Source: Myrmaecium sp. VS I D KN 1 (Eukaryota; Ascomycota; Dothideomycetes; Valsariales; Valsariaceae). From it: a DNA stretch of 61,324 bases. The notes under the pieces were generated by a model that was given only the letters and a program-made list of their open reading frames with translations, searched no databases and was not told the DNA's origin. Each line of letters begins with the position of its first letter. Position 1 is the first letter of the stretch. The position numbers and the translations under genes were made by a program. Of this stretch, positions 44,234-56,035 are shown in pieces. Location of the stretch: NCBI GenBank assembly GCA_019775845.1, contig JADQAV010000022.1, positions 1 through 61,324 of the forward strand, in the 5' to 3' direction.

Positions 44234-46440
44234 ATGCACCTACTCTCCCTCTTCAAGCATCTTCTCGCGAGCAGCCTCGCCAGCGCCGCTCTTGCCGCAG
44301 GCAATAACAACACCAACACCCTGGTCCCCTTCAAATACGAGCAATTCCCCATCGGCACCGTGAAGCCGCTCGGCTGGATCAAAGACCAGCTGGAGCTCGA
44401 AGCGAGTGCGTTCCCAGGGCACATGTACGACTTCTACTACAACATCCGACGCAGCACGTGGCTGGGCGGGGACACGGAGTACAACGAGCTGCACGAGGCG
44501 GCGCCGTACTGGTACAACGGGGTGGCGCCGCTGGCGTACCTGCTGGACGATGCGCGGCTGAAGGCGCAGGTGAACGACTTCTTTGACGCGGTGCTGGAGC
44601 GGCAGCAGGAGGATGGGTGGATTGGGCCGGAGACCGATGTGCGAGATCGGGGGCTGTGGGCGAGGTTTTTGTTTCTAAACGGCATGTTGAGTCATATTAG
44701 TGGGGATCCGAGCAAGACGGAGAGGGCGGTGGATGCGTACCATCGCTTTTTTGATCTCAGCTTGACCATGCTCAGGGATAACTTTACGGGCTTGATCGTT
44801 CATGATGGGGATCGCTTTGATGATGGTGGGTTTATCATCGCGAGAGCACATGAGTATTCGACTACGCTCCAGTGGCTGTATGAGAACCATCCGAGGGGAA
44901 AGCAGGCTGAGATGTGGGAGGCGATGAACTTGATGTGGGAGGGAGCGAAGGTTGGAGGGAGGGACTGGACAACGTTCTTCGTTGACGGCGTGTTTCCCAC
45001 AGATACCTCCTTCCGGAGCAGTTTCGAGCATGGCGTTAACCTTGCCCAAGGTGAGTTTTGATCGTGTTCCTTCCCTGTCTCCCGCATAAATTGCTGACTG
45101 TGAGTGCAGGGCTCAGGTATCCGGCCCAGTTGTATCGAATGACCAAAAACCCAGACCACTTGGTACAAAGCCGCAACGCTTCGCGGATGGTCTTCGAGTA
45201 TCAAGGCGCGCCCTCAGGGACAATCATGGCAGACGAGGGTCTTGCCGGCTTCCATCCCAACCGCGGTTCCGAGCTGTGCATCGGTGTCGAAGTGACCTAT
45301 TCGGAAAGCTACAAGTATCGACTCTTCGGGGAGAACCATTACGCCGACCAAGCCGAGCTTGCAATGTTCAATGCCGTTCCGGGAGCGATCTCGGAAGATT
45401 GGTGGAGCCATCAGTATATTACGGAGCCTAATGAGGCGTGGGCGAAGAATCTCAGCTCGACGGGACCATTTTGGGATGTCAGGAGCACTGCGCTTTCCTA
45501 TGGGCAGGAACCAAACTTCGTGAGCCACTCCTCTGTCATCAACAGCCTTTGTATCTTCATCGCTGACACTGTGTAGCCCTGCTGTGCCGTGAACCACCCT
45601 CAAGGATTTCCCAAGTTCTTCGTATCATCGCTGACCAAACGCGTCTCCGATGGTGCAATCCTACATCAATACCTTGTCCCACTGACTGCAACCGTCGACC
45701 TTGGGAACGGAAGCACAGCCAGCATCACCGCGTCCACAAAGTATCCGTTCGGTCACACCATCAACTACACCATCAGCACCACCTCCCCCTTCACCTTCCT
45801 CATCCGCATCCCATCCTGGGTAGAAACCAACACAACCTACACCATCACCAACAACACCAAAACCGCCATCCAACTCACCAGCGACAACCTCCTCAGCCTC
45901 ACCATCCCCTCAGGAGCATCAAACCTCACCCTCCACCTCGGCGCCTCCCCCCGACTCATCCACCACCCCAACAACACCATCTCCCTCTACCACGGCGCGC
46001 TACACTACGCCCTCTCAATCCCGCACCGCACCATCACCAAGCCCGCCCACTTCTGGAACGACTCCTCCGCCACCATCCCATCGCCGTACACCAACCCGTC
46101 CTCGCACGACCACGACCTGCTTCCCACGGGCCCGTGGGCCGTCGCCATCGACCCGCGCGCGCTGGTCTTGCACGACGAGTCCGAGAGCGCGGCGCCGCTG
46201 GGGAATCCCGTGTTTGCGGCGGGCGCGAGCCCCGTGTGGTTCGAGGTGGCGGCGGTGAATGTGAGTAATTGGGGGGTGTGGGAGGATGTGCCGGATGAGC
46301 CGCCGGCGGAGGTGGAGGTGGTGGGGGAGCCGTGGACGGCGAGGCTGGTGCCGTTTGCGGCGGCGAAGGTGAGGATGGGTGTGCTGCCTGTTGTAGAGTT
46401 GGAGGGGATGGGGAAGAGGGAGGCGGGGAGTCGAGGGTGA
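44234..46440 (+). CDS. Secreted GH127 (DUF1680)-type glycoside hydrolase
   Basis: Exons 44234..45050, 45110..45519 and 45577..46440 give 696 residues. A signal peptide is clear (MHLLSLFKHLLASSLASAAL), so the protein is secreted. The alpha/alpha-barrel start is PIGTVKPLGWIKDQL, and WYNGVAPLAYLLDD and QQEDGWIGPE are family hallmarks. The cysteine-zinc site of GH127 beta-L-arabinofuranosidases appears complete: E327 and C329 in GSELCIG, and the cysteine pair C411-C412 in PCCAVNH, one of which is the nucleophile. Many NxT/S sites in the C-terminal beta-region suggest glycosylation. Members remove L-arabinofuranose or similar sugars from plant glycans; the exact substrate is unknown. It is not obviously tied to the PKS cluster. 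Confidence 0.9.
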
Positions 46441-47067
46441 AGCGGCCGACAGGGTGTGACGAGTATTGTGGCGATTGTGATCTTCTTGCTAGAATCAAGC
46501 GGACTATGCAAGAGTCACCCAGATATACATCCGGTCTTCTAATTTGTTTAGGTGAAGATGATCGAAAGTGATACCCACAGCAACCAGAAGGAAAAAAGAA
46601 AACGTCAAAAACAATTGTCTACACGACAATTTTCAATCTTGGGAAATGTCGCTTAGAGAGAACCCATGGCACAGATTCGGTAGTGCCTGCAAAACCAGGC
46701 AGCGAATTCGGGCCCGCCCGTTCGGCCTTGTCTCCTCGGTTCGGCCTTGCCCCCCCTGTCGTCTTCGGGTCAAACAACAACGAGCCTCTCCGAGAGGACG
46801 AAACCACGTTATACGCTGCTAGAGCGAAGTACGACAGCTCCGATATACCGCAAGAACGCTCGCTCGGGTAACACATCAGTCGGTCGGGTGATGATATGTA
46901 ATACTTCCGCAGCGCAATGATGCGGTGTCATCTATTGAATCCCTCGTCTTCGTACATAATAAAGCAAAGCCCAGTGCACATACACAGTCCAATTCAATCT
47001 GTATCGCTCAGAGCTTCATTGACTTAGGTCGCCTTTTCACTTGCACACCACGACTATAACATTCACC
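46441..47067. other. Intergenic region
   Basis: These 627 bases lie between two co-directional genes. Short frames here lack motifs. It should contain the GH127-type terminator and the monooxygenase promoter. Nothing else seen. Confidence 0.5.
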
Positions 47068-48799
47068 ATGGAATCAACCGCAAAACGTCTTCGCGTGCTG
47101 ATCATCGGAGCGGGTAAGATTCCAACCAAAATCATGATATGACCAAATAATTTAACAACGACCCCAGGATCCGCCGGTCTACTCACCGCGATCGTACTCC
47201 AGAAAGTGCGTCCCCTCACCTCGCTCAACCCAACGAGCAGACAAACAACCCGCAATCACTAACCCCCAACGACAACCAACCAGGCGAACATCCCCTGCAC
47301 CGTCTTCGAGCAAGACGAAAGCCTCTCGCAGCGGCCCCGGGAATGGAACTTCGGCATCTACTGGGCGCAAAGCCGGCTGGACGAGTGTCTGACGCCGGAG
47401 CTGCGAGCGCGGATCCAATCGGTGCAGACGGAGTGCGTTNNCCCCCCCCCCCCCCCCCCCCCCCGCTGCCTCCATTCGGAAAAGCCATCCAGAGGTTGAC
47501 AGACAAATCACAGCCCAAACTACACCCCCAACGAATCCAGCATCATGCCCGTATTCAACGGAGCCACGGGGGAGCTCATGAAGAACCTACCCGCGCCCTG
47601 GAGTCTCCGTCTCCGCCGGCGAGCCTGGCTCGAGCTGCTGAGCCAAACGCCCGGTTTGGACATCCGCGTAGGTTTCCTTCCCCTCTCCCTCCAAATTCTT
47701 CCCACCTAACAACAGTACAACACAACACAGTGGGGTAAACGGCTCCAGCACATCCAAGAAGGGAACGACGACAACGGGCCCATCACCGCCCTCTTCACCG
47801 ACGGCAGCGTCGAAAGCGGCGATTTACTAATCGGCGCCGAAGGCGCGCACTCGCCGACGCGCACGCACCTGCTCGGCGCCACCGCAGCCGCCCTGCACGA
47901 GTCCGACGTCGTGGCCTCGTTCTGCGTGACGCGGCTGGCGGCGAAGACGGCGGTGGCGCTGCGGCGGATGCATCCGCGGTACATGGTCGCGTTTCATCCT
48001 GATGGGGTGTTTGGGTGGGTGAGCTGTGAGTAGAGCGATACCTTACCTACCCTCCCTCTTCCTTTTGTACCTAGAATACCACATCACTAATGCACCCATG
48101 CAGTGCACGACGGCACCCCCACCAACCCCGCGCAATGGACCTTCCTCCTCACCCTAACCTGGCGGTCTCCGCAACCCCCGAACCCAGCGCTGAACACCTC
48201 CGAGGCCATCCTAGCAGACATGCGGCGCAAAGGGTCCACCTTCGCCTCTCCCTTCCGCGATGCCTTCGTCGGCATCCCCGCCGACGGCGCGGCGCGAGGC
48301 TGGCATAATCGACTCGCCTACTGGCCGACGCAGCCGTGGGATGATCGGGACGGACGGGTCACGCTCGTGGGGGACGCGGCGCATCCGATGACGTTCCGTA
48401 GGTGTTCCCTTCTCCGCCTTACCTATCTTCGACCCCACTGACAGCTCGGCAGATCGCGGGCAAGGCCTCAACAACGCCATCAGCGACGCGGCCTCGCTTC
48501 TCCAATACATCCGGGCCGAGATGACGGACCCTGCACAACCGCTCTCTAAACCCCAGCTCATCGCCGCCGTCCGCAACTACGAAGCGGAGCTGTGGCCGCG
48601 GGGGCGGGAGGCCGTGCTGGCGAGCCTGGAGAACACGAACATGGTGCATGATTGGGAGGGCATGGTGCGGAGTCCGTTGTTTGTCGGGGGCATGGCGAGG
48701 GATGCGCGGCCTGCGCCTGCGCCGGCGGTGGAGGATTATGGTGTGGAGGAGGAGGAGGAGCGGGGTTCGAAGGGAAGGAGGGTGGCGACGAGGGCGTAG
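47068..48799 (+). CDS. FAD-dependent monooxygenase (salicylate-hydroxylase-like)
   Basis: Seven exons, 47068..47113, 47168..47205, 47284..47432, 47514..47667, 47731..48025, 48104..48397 and 48453..48799, give 440 residues. The FAD Rossmann motif VLIIGAGSAGLL (10-21) is split by intron 1 and E37 (VFEQDE) ends strand 2. GDLLIGAEGAHSPTR is the DG-type motif, and LVGDAAHPMTFHRGQGLNNA is the GD motif, split by the last intron. These are group A flavoprotein hydroxylases using NAD(P)H. Intron 3 contains two unresolved bases and a poly-C run; the GTGCGT donor and CACAG acceptor still give DPNYTPNESS in frame. Six introns is the highest count in the window. The substrate is unknown, probably a small aromatic. 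Confidence 0.87.
47440..47464. repeat. Poly-C homopolymer with two unresolved bases
   Basis: Two N are followed by 23 C. The tract lies inside intron 3 of the FAD monooxygenase gene. It is either a true homopolymer or a collapsed sequencing/assembly problem; length is unreliable. Confidence 0.95.
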
Positions 48800-49347
48800 G
48801 GTGGCTGGGTGGAGGAGGTTGGTGGTGATTGCGCTGAGGCTAGATAGACAGCGAAGGTTCACTATACAGTCATTATGCAGTGTTGAATAGTGTTGAATTC
48901 GTCGACGTGAATCTTGGCCTTATTTGGTCAATCTTGTTAAGCGTTCTGATTTTACGTGCTCTTTTGACCATGAAGGAAGAGGAAGAGAGAATAAAGACGG
49001 TGGTGAAGAGGAGGCAGCACAGAAGAGAGGAAAAGACAGCTCGGATTGACGTCTAGTTTGACAAAAATGCCAAAGCCCTTGATATTTTTTTAATGTCGTT
49101 CAGCTATAACCTTAAGGTGAAGAGAGAAAGATCCCTGCTAGCAAAGCCCAGGCACATCCCAAGCACACCAGGACGGTTCACTATATTCTGTTCACTTGGG
49201 TGTGGCATCCGCCTCACCACCACCGTAAATACGAGTTCCTCCCCCTCAACGCCGGTCTCACCGACTTCCTCGCATCCGGCGGTTCCTTTCGGATTCAGAC
49301 TGCACAACAATCAGCCCCACTCACATTCCACAAACCCTTACAACCCA
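48800..49347. other. Convergent intergenic region
   Basis: These 548 bases lie between the monooxygenase and cyanovirin-N 3' ends. They are AT-richer than coding DNA. No gene or repeat seen. Confidence 0.5.
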
Positions 49348-49843
49348 TCACTCACTGAAAGCAAAACGTCCGTCCTCGTTGGCAAGGCGCTCGGACAGGT
49401 TGACGTCCGCCTCCTGGATGTTGCCCTCTTCGGTGCGCAGACCGGCGCGGAGGACGGGGACGCTGGCACCGCCTTCGATGTGGAAGTTGACCCATTCGGC
49501 GGTTTCGGAGAAGGCTTTGGGGGATGTGTTAGTTGGGTGGTTGGGACGACTTGGAAGAGGGATGATGAGGAGGATTGGACAGCTGTGAGGAAGGAGGGAG
49601 CAACGTACCGCGACCGCCCCATTCGAAACGACCTAGTGGTGGGAGTAGGCATTAGTAATTGATCACCGCAATGCCAGGAAGGAGAATGGCACGTAGACCT
49701 CAGCACATACCGTCATTGTTACCCAAGAAGTCATCAAGGTTGACCTCGCTCTCGACCCATTCGCCGCTTTCGTTCTGCAGACGGGCGCAGAGGATGGACT
49801 TGCCGCTGAGACGGATGTCCTTGGAGGTGACGTGGAACGACAT
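49348..49843 (-). CDS. Cyanovirin-N homologue (CVNH) lectin-like protein
   Basis: Exons 49843..49711, 49632..49609 (only 24 bases) and 49514..49348 give 107 residues, the normal size of a single-domain CVNH. The protein is two pseudo-repeats: SFHVTSKDIRLSGKSILCAR with LQNESGEWVESEVNLDDFLG, then NFHIEGGASVPVLRAGLR with NIQEADVNLSERLANEDGRF. Known members bind high-mannose glycans. No signal peptide is present, so it is cytosolic, as in other fungal CVNH proteins. Only one Cys is obvious, so the cyanobacterial disulphides are missing. A CATAAAAG element near 49985-49992 may be its TATA box. The biological role in fungi is unknown. Confidence 0.9.
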
Positions 49844-50890
49844 GGTGATGGTGGTTTCTGGTTGCAAAGCTGCGTCGAGAGTAGATCGATAGTGCTTGAT
49901 GAGGTTTCGTGAATAACAGTAAGTTGGAGGTGAGGTAGTAGTAGAAAGTAAGAAGAGAAGGAGAAGAAGGAGGGGGGAACAGTCGCTTTTATGGCGGGGA
50001 GGGAGAAGGACCCCCGTGGATCTGTCCTTAAGGTAAGTAAGGTAAGTCAAGGGTTACCTAAAGAACGCACTGACACTTCCAGAAGTCGGTGAAGAAAGAC
50101 CAGGTAGGCGCGTGTGTGGAGAAAAAGATGGTGAAGCCAGTGATGAGTCTAGTGTGTCCCACCCAAGCTTGACAAACCAAACCGGCGGTAACTAAGTAAC
50201 AGAAAGGATTTGGTGAATCGACCGGCTTGGCATAGTCAGCTCTTCTCTTCGCTTCGCATACTCATCCATGTGAATACCCGGGTTGTGTGGCTGTTGTCTC
50301 GTGCCCATGCAAACCTCCGCTATTGGCAACTAACCTACCCCACAGCCTCGCTCGCGCCAAGAAAGCCACAAGCCAGCTGACGCTTTCATGTGAAGAAGAC
50401 GTGAAGACATACCTACATAAGCAAACCGCCAAGAACAATCGCAGTTCCCCCGCCTCAGCCCTGAGCAGTATGTACCTATCATGCTTCAATTCAAGCTTAG
50501 ACGCCTGGGTGGGTAGTGGTGGTCAGGGTCCCAGGGTCCCAGGGTGAGAGAGGTGACGTGGTGGCCTTATGAACCTGGAAGTTTGTTGAGGGGTCGGCCC
50601 GCTTTACGGGGCGTCAATACGGGACCCACTCACACTAAATCACCTTACTAGTTAGCTTGTCCCCTGATTCCTGACAGCTGTCAACACCCCGCTTCTCACC
50701 TGCTCAGCCCTACCGGGATTCACTTTGTGTAAGAGGTGTGCTACTCTTGTCATGTGATTGCTTGCTCTACCTCTACTCGTATCACAGTGTCTAGAGAAAA
50801 CGATTGTCCCTTGACTATCATCACAATCTCCCCTCCATCCAGACTCTCTCGCATTCACTCCCTCACAACCGAACCGCTCTCTGGCGGACT
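49844..50890. other. Intergenic region upstream of the CVNH gene
   Basis: This 1.05 kb includes the CVNH promoter side (AG-rich leader near 49930-49990) and the 3' flank of the oleate-hydratase-like gene. Repeated GGTAAGT-like words occur near 50030-50045. No gene is supported. Confidence 0.45.
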
Positions 50891-52554
50891 TCAAACACCC
50901 TCACCAGCACCCTCACCAGCACCCTCACCAACACCCTCACCACTCACCTCCGCCAACATCTCCAACACCCCCAACGCCCTCCTCACCAACCTCCCACAAC
51001 CCTCCCGCTCCCCTCCCTGCACCTCCAACACATCACCACCCATCAACCTCGCAACCGCTACCCGCGCACTCCTCACACAGCTCTCTACCACACACCTATC
51101 ACCACCGCCATCCTCCTCCTCCCCCCCAACATCAACCCACGGGCCCAAAAGCGCAATATTCGTCGTTCCCTCCGGGACCACCTTCGGCCTTCCGCGCCGC
51201 GGGGACGGGAGGAAAGGCACAGAGGCCAGCTGTACAGCGCTCTGCTCTAGAAACGGATGTAAAGGGATGTTGAAGTGAGAGAGCAGTTCGGTGAGCACCT
51301 CCTCCCCGGAGCACATCCGCATGGGTTTGGCGATGAAGTCGCCCGGTTTGTGTGGGGTGGTTGCCCAACCTCTGAGCGCGGTTGGTTCTGCACCGACGGA
51401 GGAGGACGGCTGAGGCTGGGGCGGAATGAGGACGGTTAGGAGCCAGCTGGAGTCTTTGAGCGTGATCAGCGCGCCGGTGCTGGTTTCGGGGTTTCTACCC
51501 GAGCAGCGCAAGATCTGATCCCGTAGATCGGACGTCGATGTCCTGACGACGAACCTCACCCATCCACTCTCCTCCACACGCCCATGAAAATCCCCCGGGT
51601 CTCCATACCGACCCGCATCGCGCAACGCCAACTGCCTCCAAACCCCGCACGTCCCATCCCCGGGCAGCTCCGGCGAGCGCGGAAGCGATACAGCGGCGGA
51701 GCCCAGCGTGATAAAAACCACGTCGTTCACGGCATCCAGATTCGCGAAGACCGGGCGAGCAGCGGCTGGCGCCGTGGAGGTATTATCCAGCATGCGGAGC
51801 GTGGAGACAGTGTCCGGGATGCCGGGGATGAAGTCGAGGGCGGTGACGGGGGTGTGGGGGCGGAGGTCGACGTTGTTGGAGGTGAGGTAGGCTGTGAGGG
51901 ATTGTGTGATGGTGGGGTGTGTGGGGTGGGTGTTGATGTGGGACAACTCGTGGGTGAGCAGGTGGAAGTGATGTTTGAACGTGACGGCGCTGTCGCTGGA
52001 GTGGGAGGCGAAGATGGTTGCCCATATTTGCCTTGGATGGGCGTCTACGTCAGTTTGTTTCTGCTCGAACAAGCTGATAATCAGCGCAAGATAACATACC
52101 AAAACCTCGTCTCAAAGAACTCCCTCCGAAAGCACTCCTCGATCTTCTTCGTCCCCAAGTCCCCTTCACTATCCAACATCACCTCCACCAGCCCCTCCAC
52201 ATCCTCCTCACTCAACCCCAACAGCCTCATACCCGCATCCAACTCCCCTACCCACCTCGCCCCACCCATACCATCCTCATCATACAGATTCCCACCAGGC
52301 ACCACCACCGAGGGTATCCGCCTCAACAGCTCACTCATACAGAAGTCCCCCTCATGCACCTCCCCTAGCCCCTCTGCCCGCAGAGCAGACCCCAAGACAT
52401 GTATCTGCCCCCCAGGCACCTTCGCGTCCTGCAGCAGATACACCGCCGCGGCCAGCGCCGCGATGCCGTCGCCGATAAGGTAGGCGTGCGTGTTTCGGGG
52501 GTCGCGGGGTAGGGTGAAACTCCGGGGGGGTCTGGGGGGTTCGTTGCCATCCAT
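50891..52554 (-). CDS. Oleate-hydratase-like (MCRA family) flavoprotein, diverged
   Basis: Exons 52554..52100 and 52031..50891 give 531 residues. The start RSFTLPRDPRNTHAYLIG matches the MCRA/oleate hydratase family, as do FFETRFWQIWATIFASHSS, HSSDSAVTFKHHFH and the C-terminal KVVPEGTTNIALLGPWVDV. Canonical enzymes add water to unsaturated fatty acids using FAD. Two oddities: the glycine motif is GDGIAALAAAVYL, and the acidic residue that normally ends strand 2 to hold the FAD ribose is replaced by Gly (IHVLGSA, residue 55). The protein is also shorter than many family members. It ends in a GEGAGEGAGEGV repeat made by a 12-base tandem repeat. It may be a weak or non-catalytic paralogue. Confidence 0.8.
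50896..50941 (+). repeat. 12-base tandem repeat in coding sequence
   Basis: Nearly four copies of CACCCTCACCAG (the third and fourth slightly changed) encode the Gly-Glu-Gly-Ala tail of the oleate-hydratase-like protein on the minus strand. A likely site of copy-number variation. Confidence 0.85.
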
Positions 52555-53350
52555 GACTGCCTTAGAGCTTTGGTTTGTGTGTGCTGAACGGTGGGAGTAT
52601 CTTGGCTTTGTGTGAAGGATTAATTGCGATGTCGCAGCTAAGTGAAGGAAAGAAGAGTATCCCTTCTATCGCGCAGCTGCCGCTGGTCCGTATAAGCACC
52701 CCGCACGGCGGCAGCGCCCCCGTACTTCTTCTTCTTCTTCGCCTTCTGCTTCACATGTCTCGAGGACCATCACGGTATGAGGAAGACTACTGCTTATTTC
52801 GGCGTATCATGCTCCGGGCAAGACTTTATCAAGGCTCGAGATCCTCTTGACCCTGTGGGAGGTATCCGGTGGGAGTGTAGTGCTAGCCGGGGAAGTTTTC
52901 GGCTATCACGCCACCACGGCCAAAAGCGTCTGGTCTGGACGGACGAGGCTGAGTTGCCGGTTTTACCTTCTATCTATTTGAATGAGATGTTCGTGGCTGT
53001 GAACAGGTTTGCTTGACTTTCTATATGATTGAAGACTTTCTGGTCACTTCCTCAATGATTGTATCCGCGGCATCTCGGCAGCTTGCCCAGCCATGTGACC
53101 CCAGTACATCCGGCCGTGATACCGTGATTTACATGGGAGATAGGCGGCTTCCCAGACTAACTTTGCATATTCCAGTATCTTCGAAACGCAATTCGATATC
53201 ATTGTAAGCTTAGTAGGCAATAGCAAAGTGTCGTCCAGAACGACCTCGTTGCCCAACCCTCAACCACTCATCATCCCTGTTACCAATAACAATTTTAGCC
53301 ACAAAAGTATCTCAGGCGTACCCATACGCCTCACAAAACCAAACCCCCCC
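52555..53350. other. Intergenic region
   Basis: These 796 bases include a CTT microsatellite near 52724-52745. No supported gene. They hold the oleate-hydratase-like promoter and the SDR 3' flank. Confidence 0.5.
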
Positions 53351-54375
53351 TCACCTCGCCGTATACCCCCCATCAACCGGCAGACAAACGCCCGTCATCC
53401 ACGCCGCATCCTCACTCGCAAGCCACAACGCCGCCCTCGCCACCTCCGCCGGCAGCCCCGTCCCGCCAAACGGATGCAGGCGCTCCAGATCCTCCCGCTT
53501 CACCATGTGCTCGATGGTCTCTTTGAAGATGGCGGTTTGGGTGACTGCAAGAGGTTTTCAGCGTCAGCTGCGAGAAGTTCTCTTTCTTGCCCTTGCTCGG
53601 GGAGCTCGGGCACTTACAGCCGGGACAGATGGCGTTGACGTGGATCCGGTCTTGCGCGTAGTCGAGCGCGACTTGTTTGGTCAAGAGGCTTACCGCGCCT
53701 TTGGAGGCGCAGTATGATGCTGGGCAAATGGAAACCGGGTCATCAGCCGAGATCTCCGAGCAACACCCACAGTATCTAACACCCATCCATCGCACCCAAC
53801 ACGAACCTGTGGGACAGGGGAAGACGGCTGCACTCACGATTCCTATCCCCCCCCACCAACCCCAGTACACTCGCCACATTCACAATCCACCCCCGATCCC
53901 CACCTTCCCCAATCGGCTCCTGCCCCATCATCTGCCTCACCGCATACTTACACCCCAAAAACACACTCCTGGCATTCACCCGCATCGTCACATCCCACGT
54001 CTCCACGGGGGTATCATGAATCCTCGCCGGCATCCTCGCCTCGATCGCAATCCCCGCGTTATTCACCAAGATATCCAGCCGGCCAAACCGCTCCACCGCC
54101 GCGGCGACAAGGGCTGCCATCTGCGCCTCGTCGCCGACGTCGGTGGGGACGAAGAGTGCGGTGCCGCCGCGCTGGGCGATCAGGTCGTGCGTGGCGATCG
54201 TGGTTTCGGAGGGGATTTCGGAGCGCGCGGTCGGGCGCAGGTCGGCGCAGATGACTTTTGCGCCGTGCTGGGCGTAGAGGAGGGAGATTTCGCGGCCCAG
54301 GCCGGAGGAGGCGCCGGTGACGATGGCGACTTTGTTGAGGAGCCGCTGGGGAGGGGAGGGGGGAGGGGTCTGCAT
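53351..54375 (-). CDS. Short-chain dehydrogenase/reductase (classical SDR)
   Basis: Exons 54375..53838, 53719..53618 and 53544..53351 give 277 residues. The cofactor motif is TGASSGLGREI (20-30), NNAG follows in DILVNNAGIAIEAR, and the catalytic Tyr-x-x-x-Lys is Y182-K186 in PSYCASKGAVSLL. The Ser position lies in VNVASVLGLVGG, before intron 1. The C-terminus (HPFGGTGLPAEVARAALWLA, then TGVCLPVDGGYTAR) is normal, so the enzyme looks complete. ADLRP after strand 2 suggests NAD(H) preference, by family rule. No targeting signal. A TATTTAAA element about 150 bases upstream (near 54521-54528) may be its TATA box. The substrate is unknown. Confidence 0.9.
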
Positions 54376-56035
54376 GGTGGAATTGGACGGGGGGCCGGAC
54401 GTGGGGGAGGGTTGGAGGGGATGGGGGAAGCGGCCTATACTGGATTCTCCTCGAGCGAGTGAGAGTGATTGAGTGGGCAAAGTTGCGACTCTGATGGCGA
54501 GAAGCGTTTCGCTGGCTGAGTTTAAATATCCAGAACTGTGCCTCAAAACAGACGAGGCGTAGTCTCGCGGGCATTGAAACACCAAAGCGAGCAAATGAGA
54601 CGCCTTCCATGACCAACTCACAAAAATGAGGAGAAGCGCACGGGGGTATCAAGCGGGATTCCTCCGCAGCTACTGCTTCAGGCTGGCCCCGTCCTCCTAC
54701 CGTTCTTCCGCAAGATCAGCATCCACTTCACCATGCATCAACTATCCAGCGCCCCCTCTTTGTGACGGTTCTTCCCTGCCCTACCCTGCCCTGTCTTGCC
54801 CCGCACTTACTGAAGCGGCTGGATTGCAGGGCCAGCTGCGTACTAATGGCGGGGGGTTCGGCTGGACCTGGCCCGGCTGGGATGCACTGCTTTGCCTTTG
54901 TTCAGTAAACCGGACAGTCAATCAACGAGGTGTTCCTCTGATTCTGCTCCCCTGCGAGGGACCGGGATGCCTCTTAAGGTTGTCTCGGGGTGTCCATTGC
55001 CCGATTCGGATCATGTGGAGAGCGGGGCAGACGTGAATAGCGGGGTATATGAAGTACATGAAGTAACAAGCGGGAGGCATAAGTAGACTCCGACGCTACG
55101 AACGGGAGCATGCGTACTTGTCACAATCATACCGCAGCTCTGCTCAGTCACTTGGAGGAACGCTTGGTGTACCAATGTATGTATCCGTACGCAAAGGCTG
55201 CGGTTAACAAAGCTCGGGCTCGGAAAGCCATCCGGATCTCCGTCCGTGGATCCGGGTCATCTCCGCTCCTTCCGTGCCGCCCGTCCAGACCCCGGAACGG
55301 CTAATCGCGGCACGCTCGGACAACTTATCTCATAAATCAGACTCCCCTTTGCCGACAGTAGTATTCTGCAGACACCAGACCCCATCTGGCAGAAAACTGG
55401 AAACTGTCGTAGGGGCGTCTGAGAGCAAATGGTCGTAATTTTGGTGGTACTCGAATAACTAAGATGCTTTTACAAAATCAGCCGCTAGGGCCTACTCAGG
55501 GAAAGCGTGGCCACGATTTACACCACCATTACCACCACCACCACTGGCGACAACGAGGGTCTGAGCCACTGAGATAACGGACAACACCCATTCCACTCTC
55601 GGGCAAGAAACGCGCGGAGATGGTTCGGTCGCAGCTGACGTCAGAAGGCCCTTCCACCACCTTCCGGCCATCTACGGAGTATGTAGAGTCATCCTGGAGG
55701 AGGATGGGAGGGGGGATGGGTCGAGTATATATGAACAGGCCAGACTTGCCTGAGAATGTGCTCGTCGAACCATAAACCGCACTATCCATACCTGATCATA
55801 TCAGCTCCATCTACCAAATCGTGAACCATCGTGTGACCCGTCACCTTTCAGAAGAGTCATCACCAGTCATACCAACCATCACCCCATCGCACCCAGCAAC
55901 ACCAAAAACCCAGCGCACAGCTCAGCTTTCGAACTTCACAAGACAGAGCAATCTCCAACTCACCAATCCCAACCCCAAAGCAATCAACAAGCCAAGTCAC
56001 TTGACTGACAAAAAACACCAACCCTACCTACCATC
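54376..56035. promoter_or_regulatory. Gene-free region with promoter of a small protein gene
   Basis: In this 1.66 kb a CAC microsatellite lies near 55521-55543 and a TATATAT element at 55726-55732, about 305 bases before the ATG at 56036. The CA-rich leader between them suggests a long 5' untranslated region. No other gene is supported. Confidence 0.45.
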
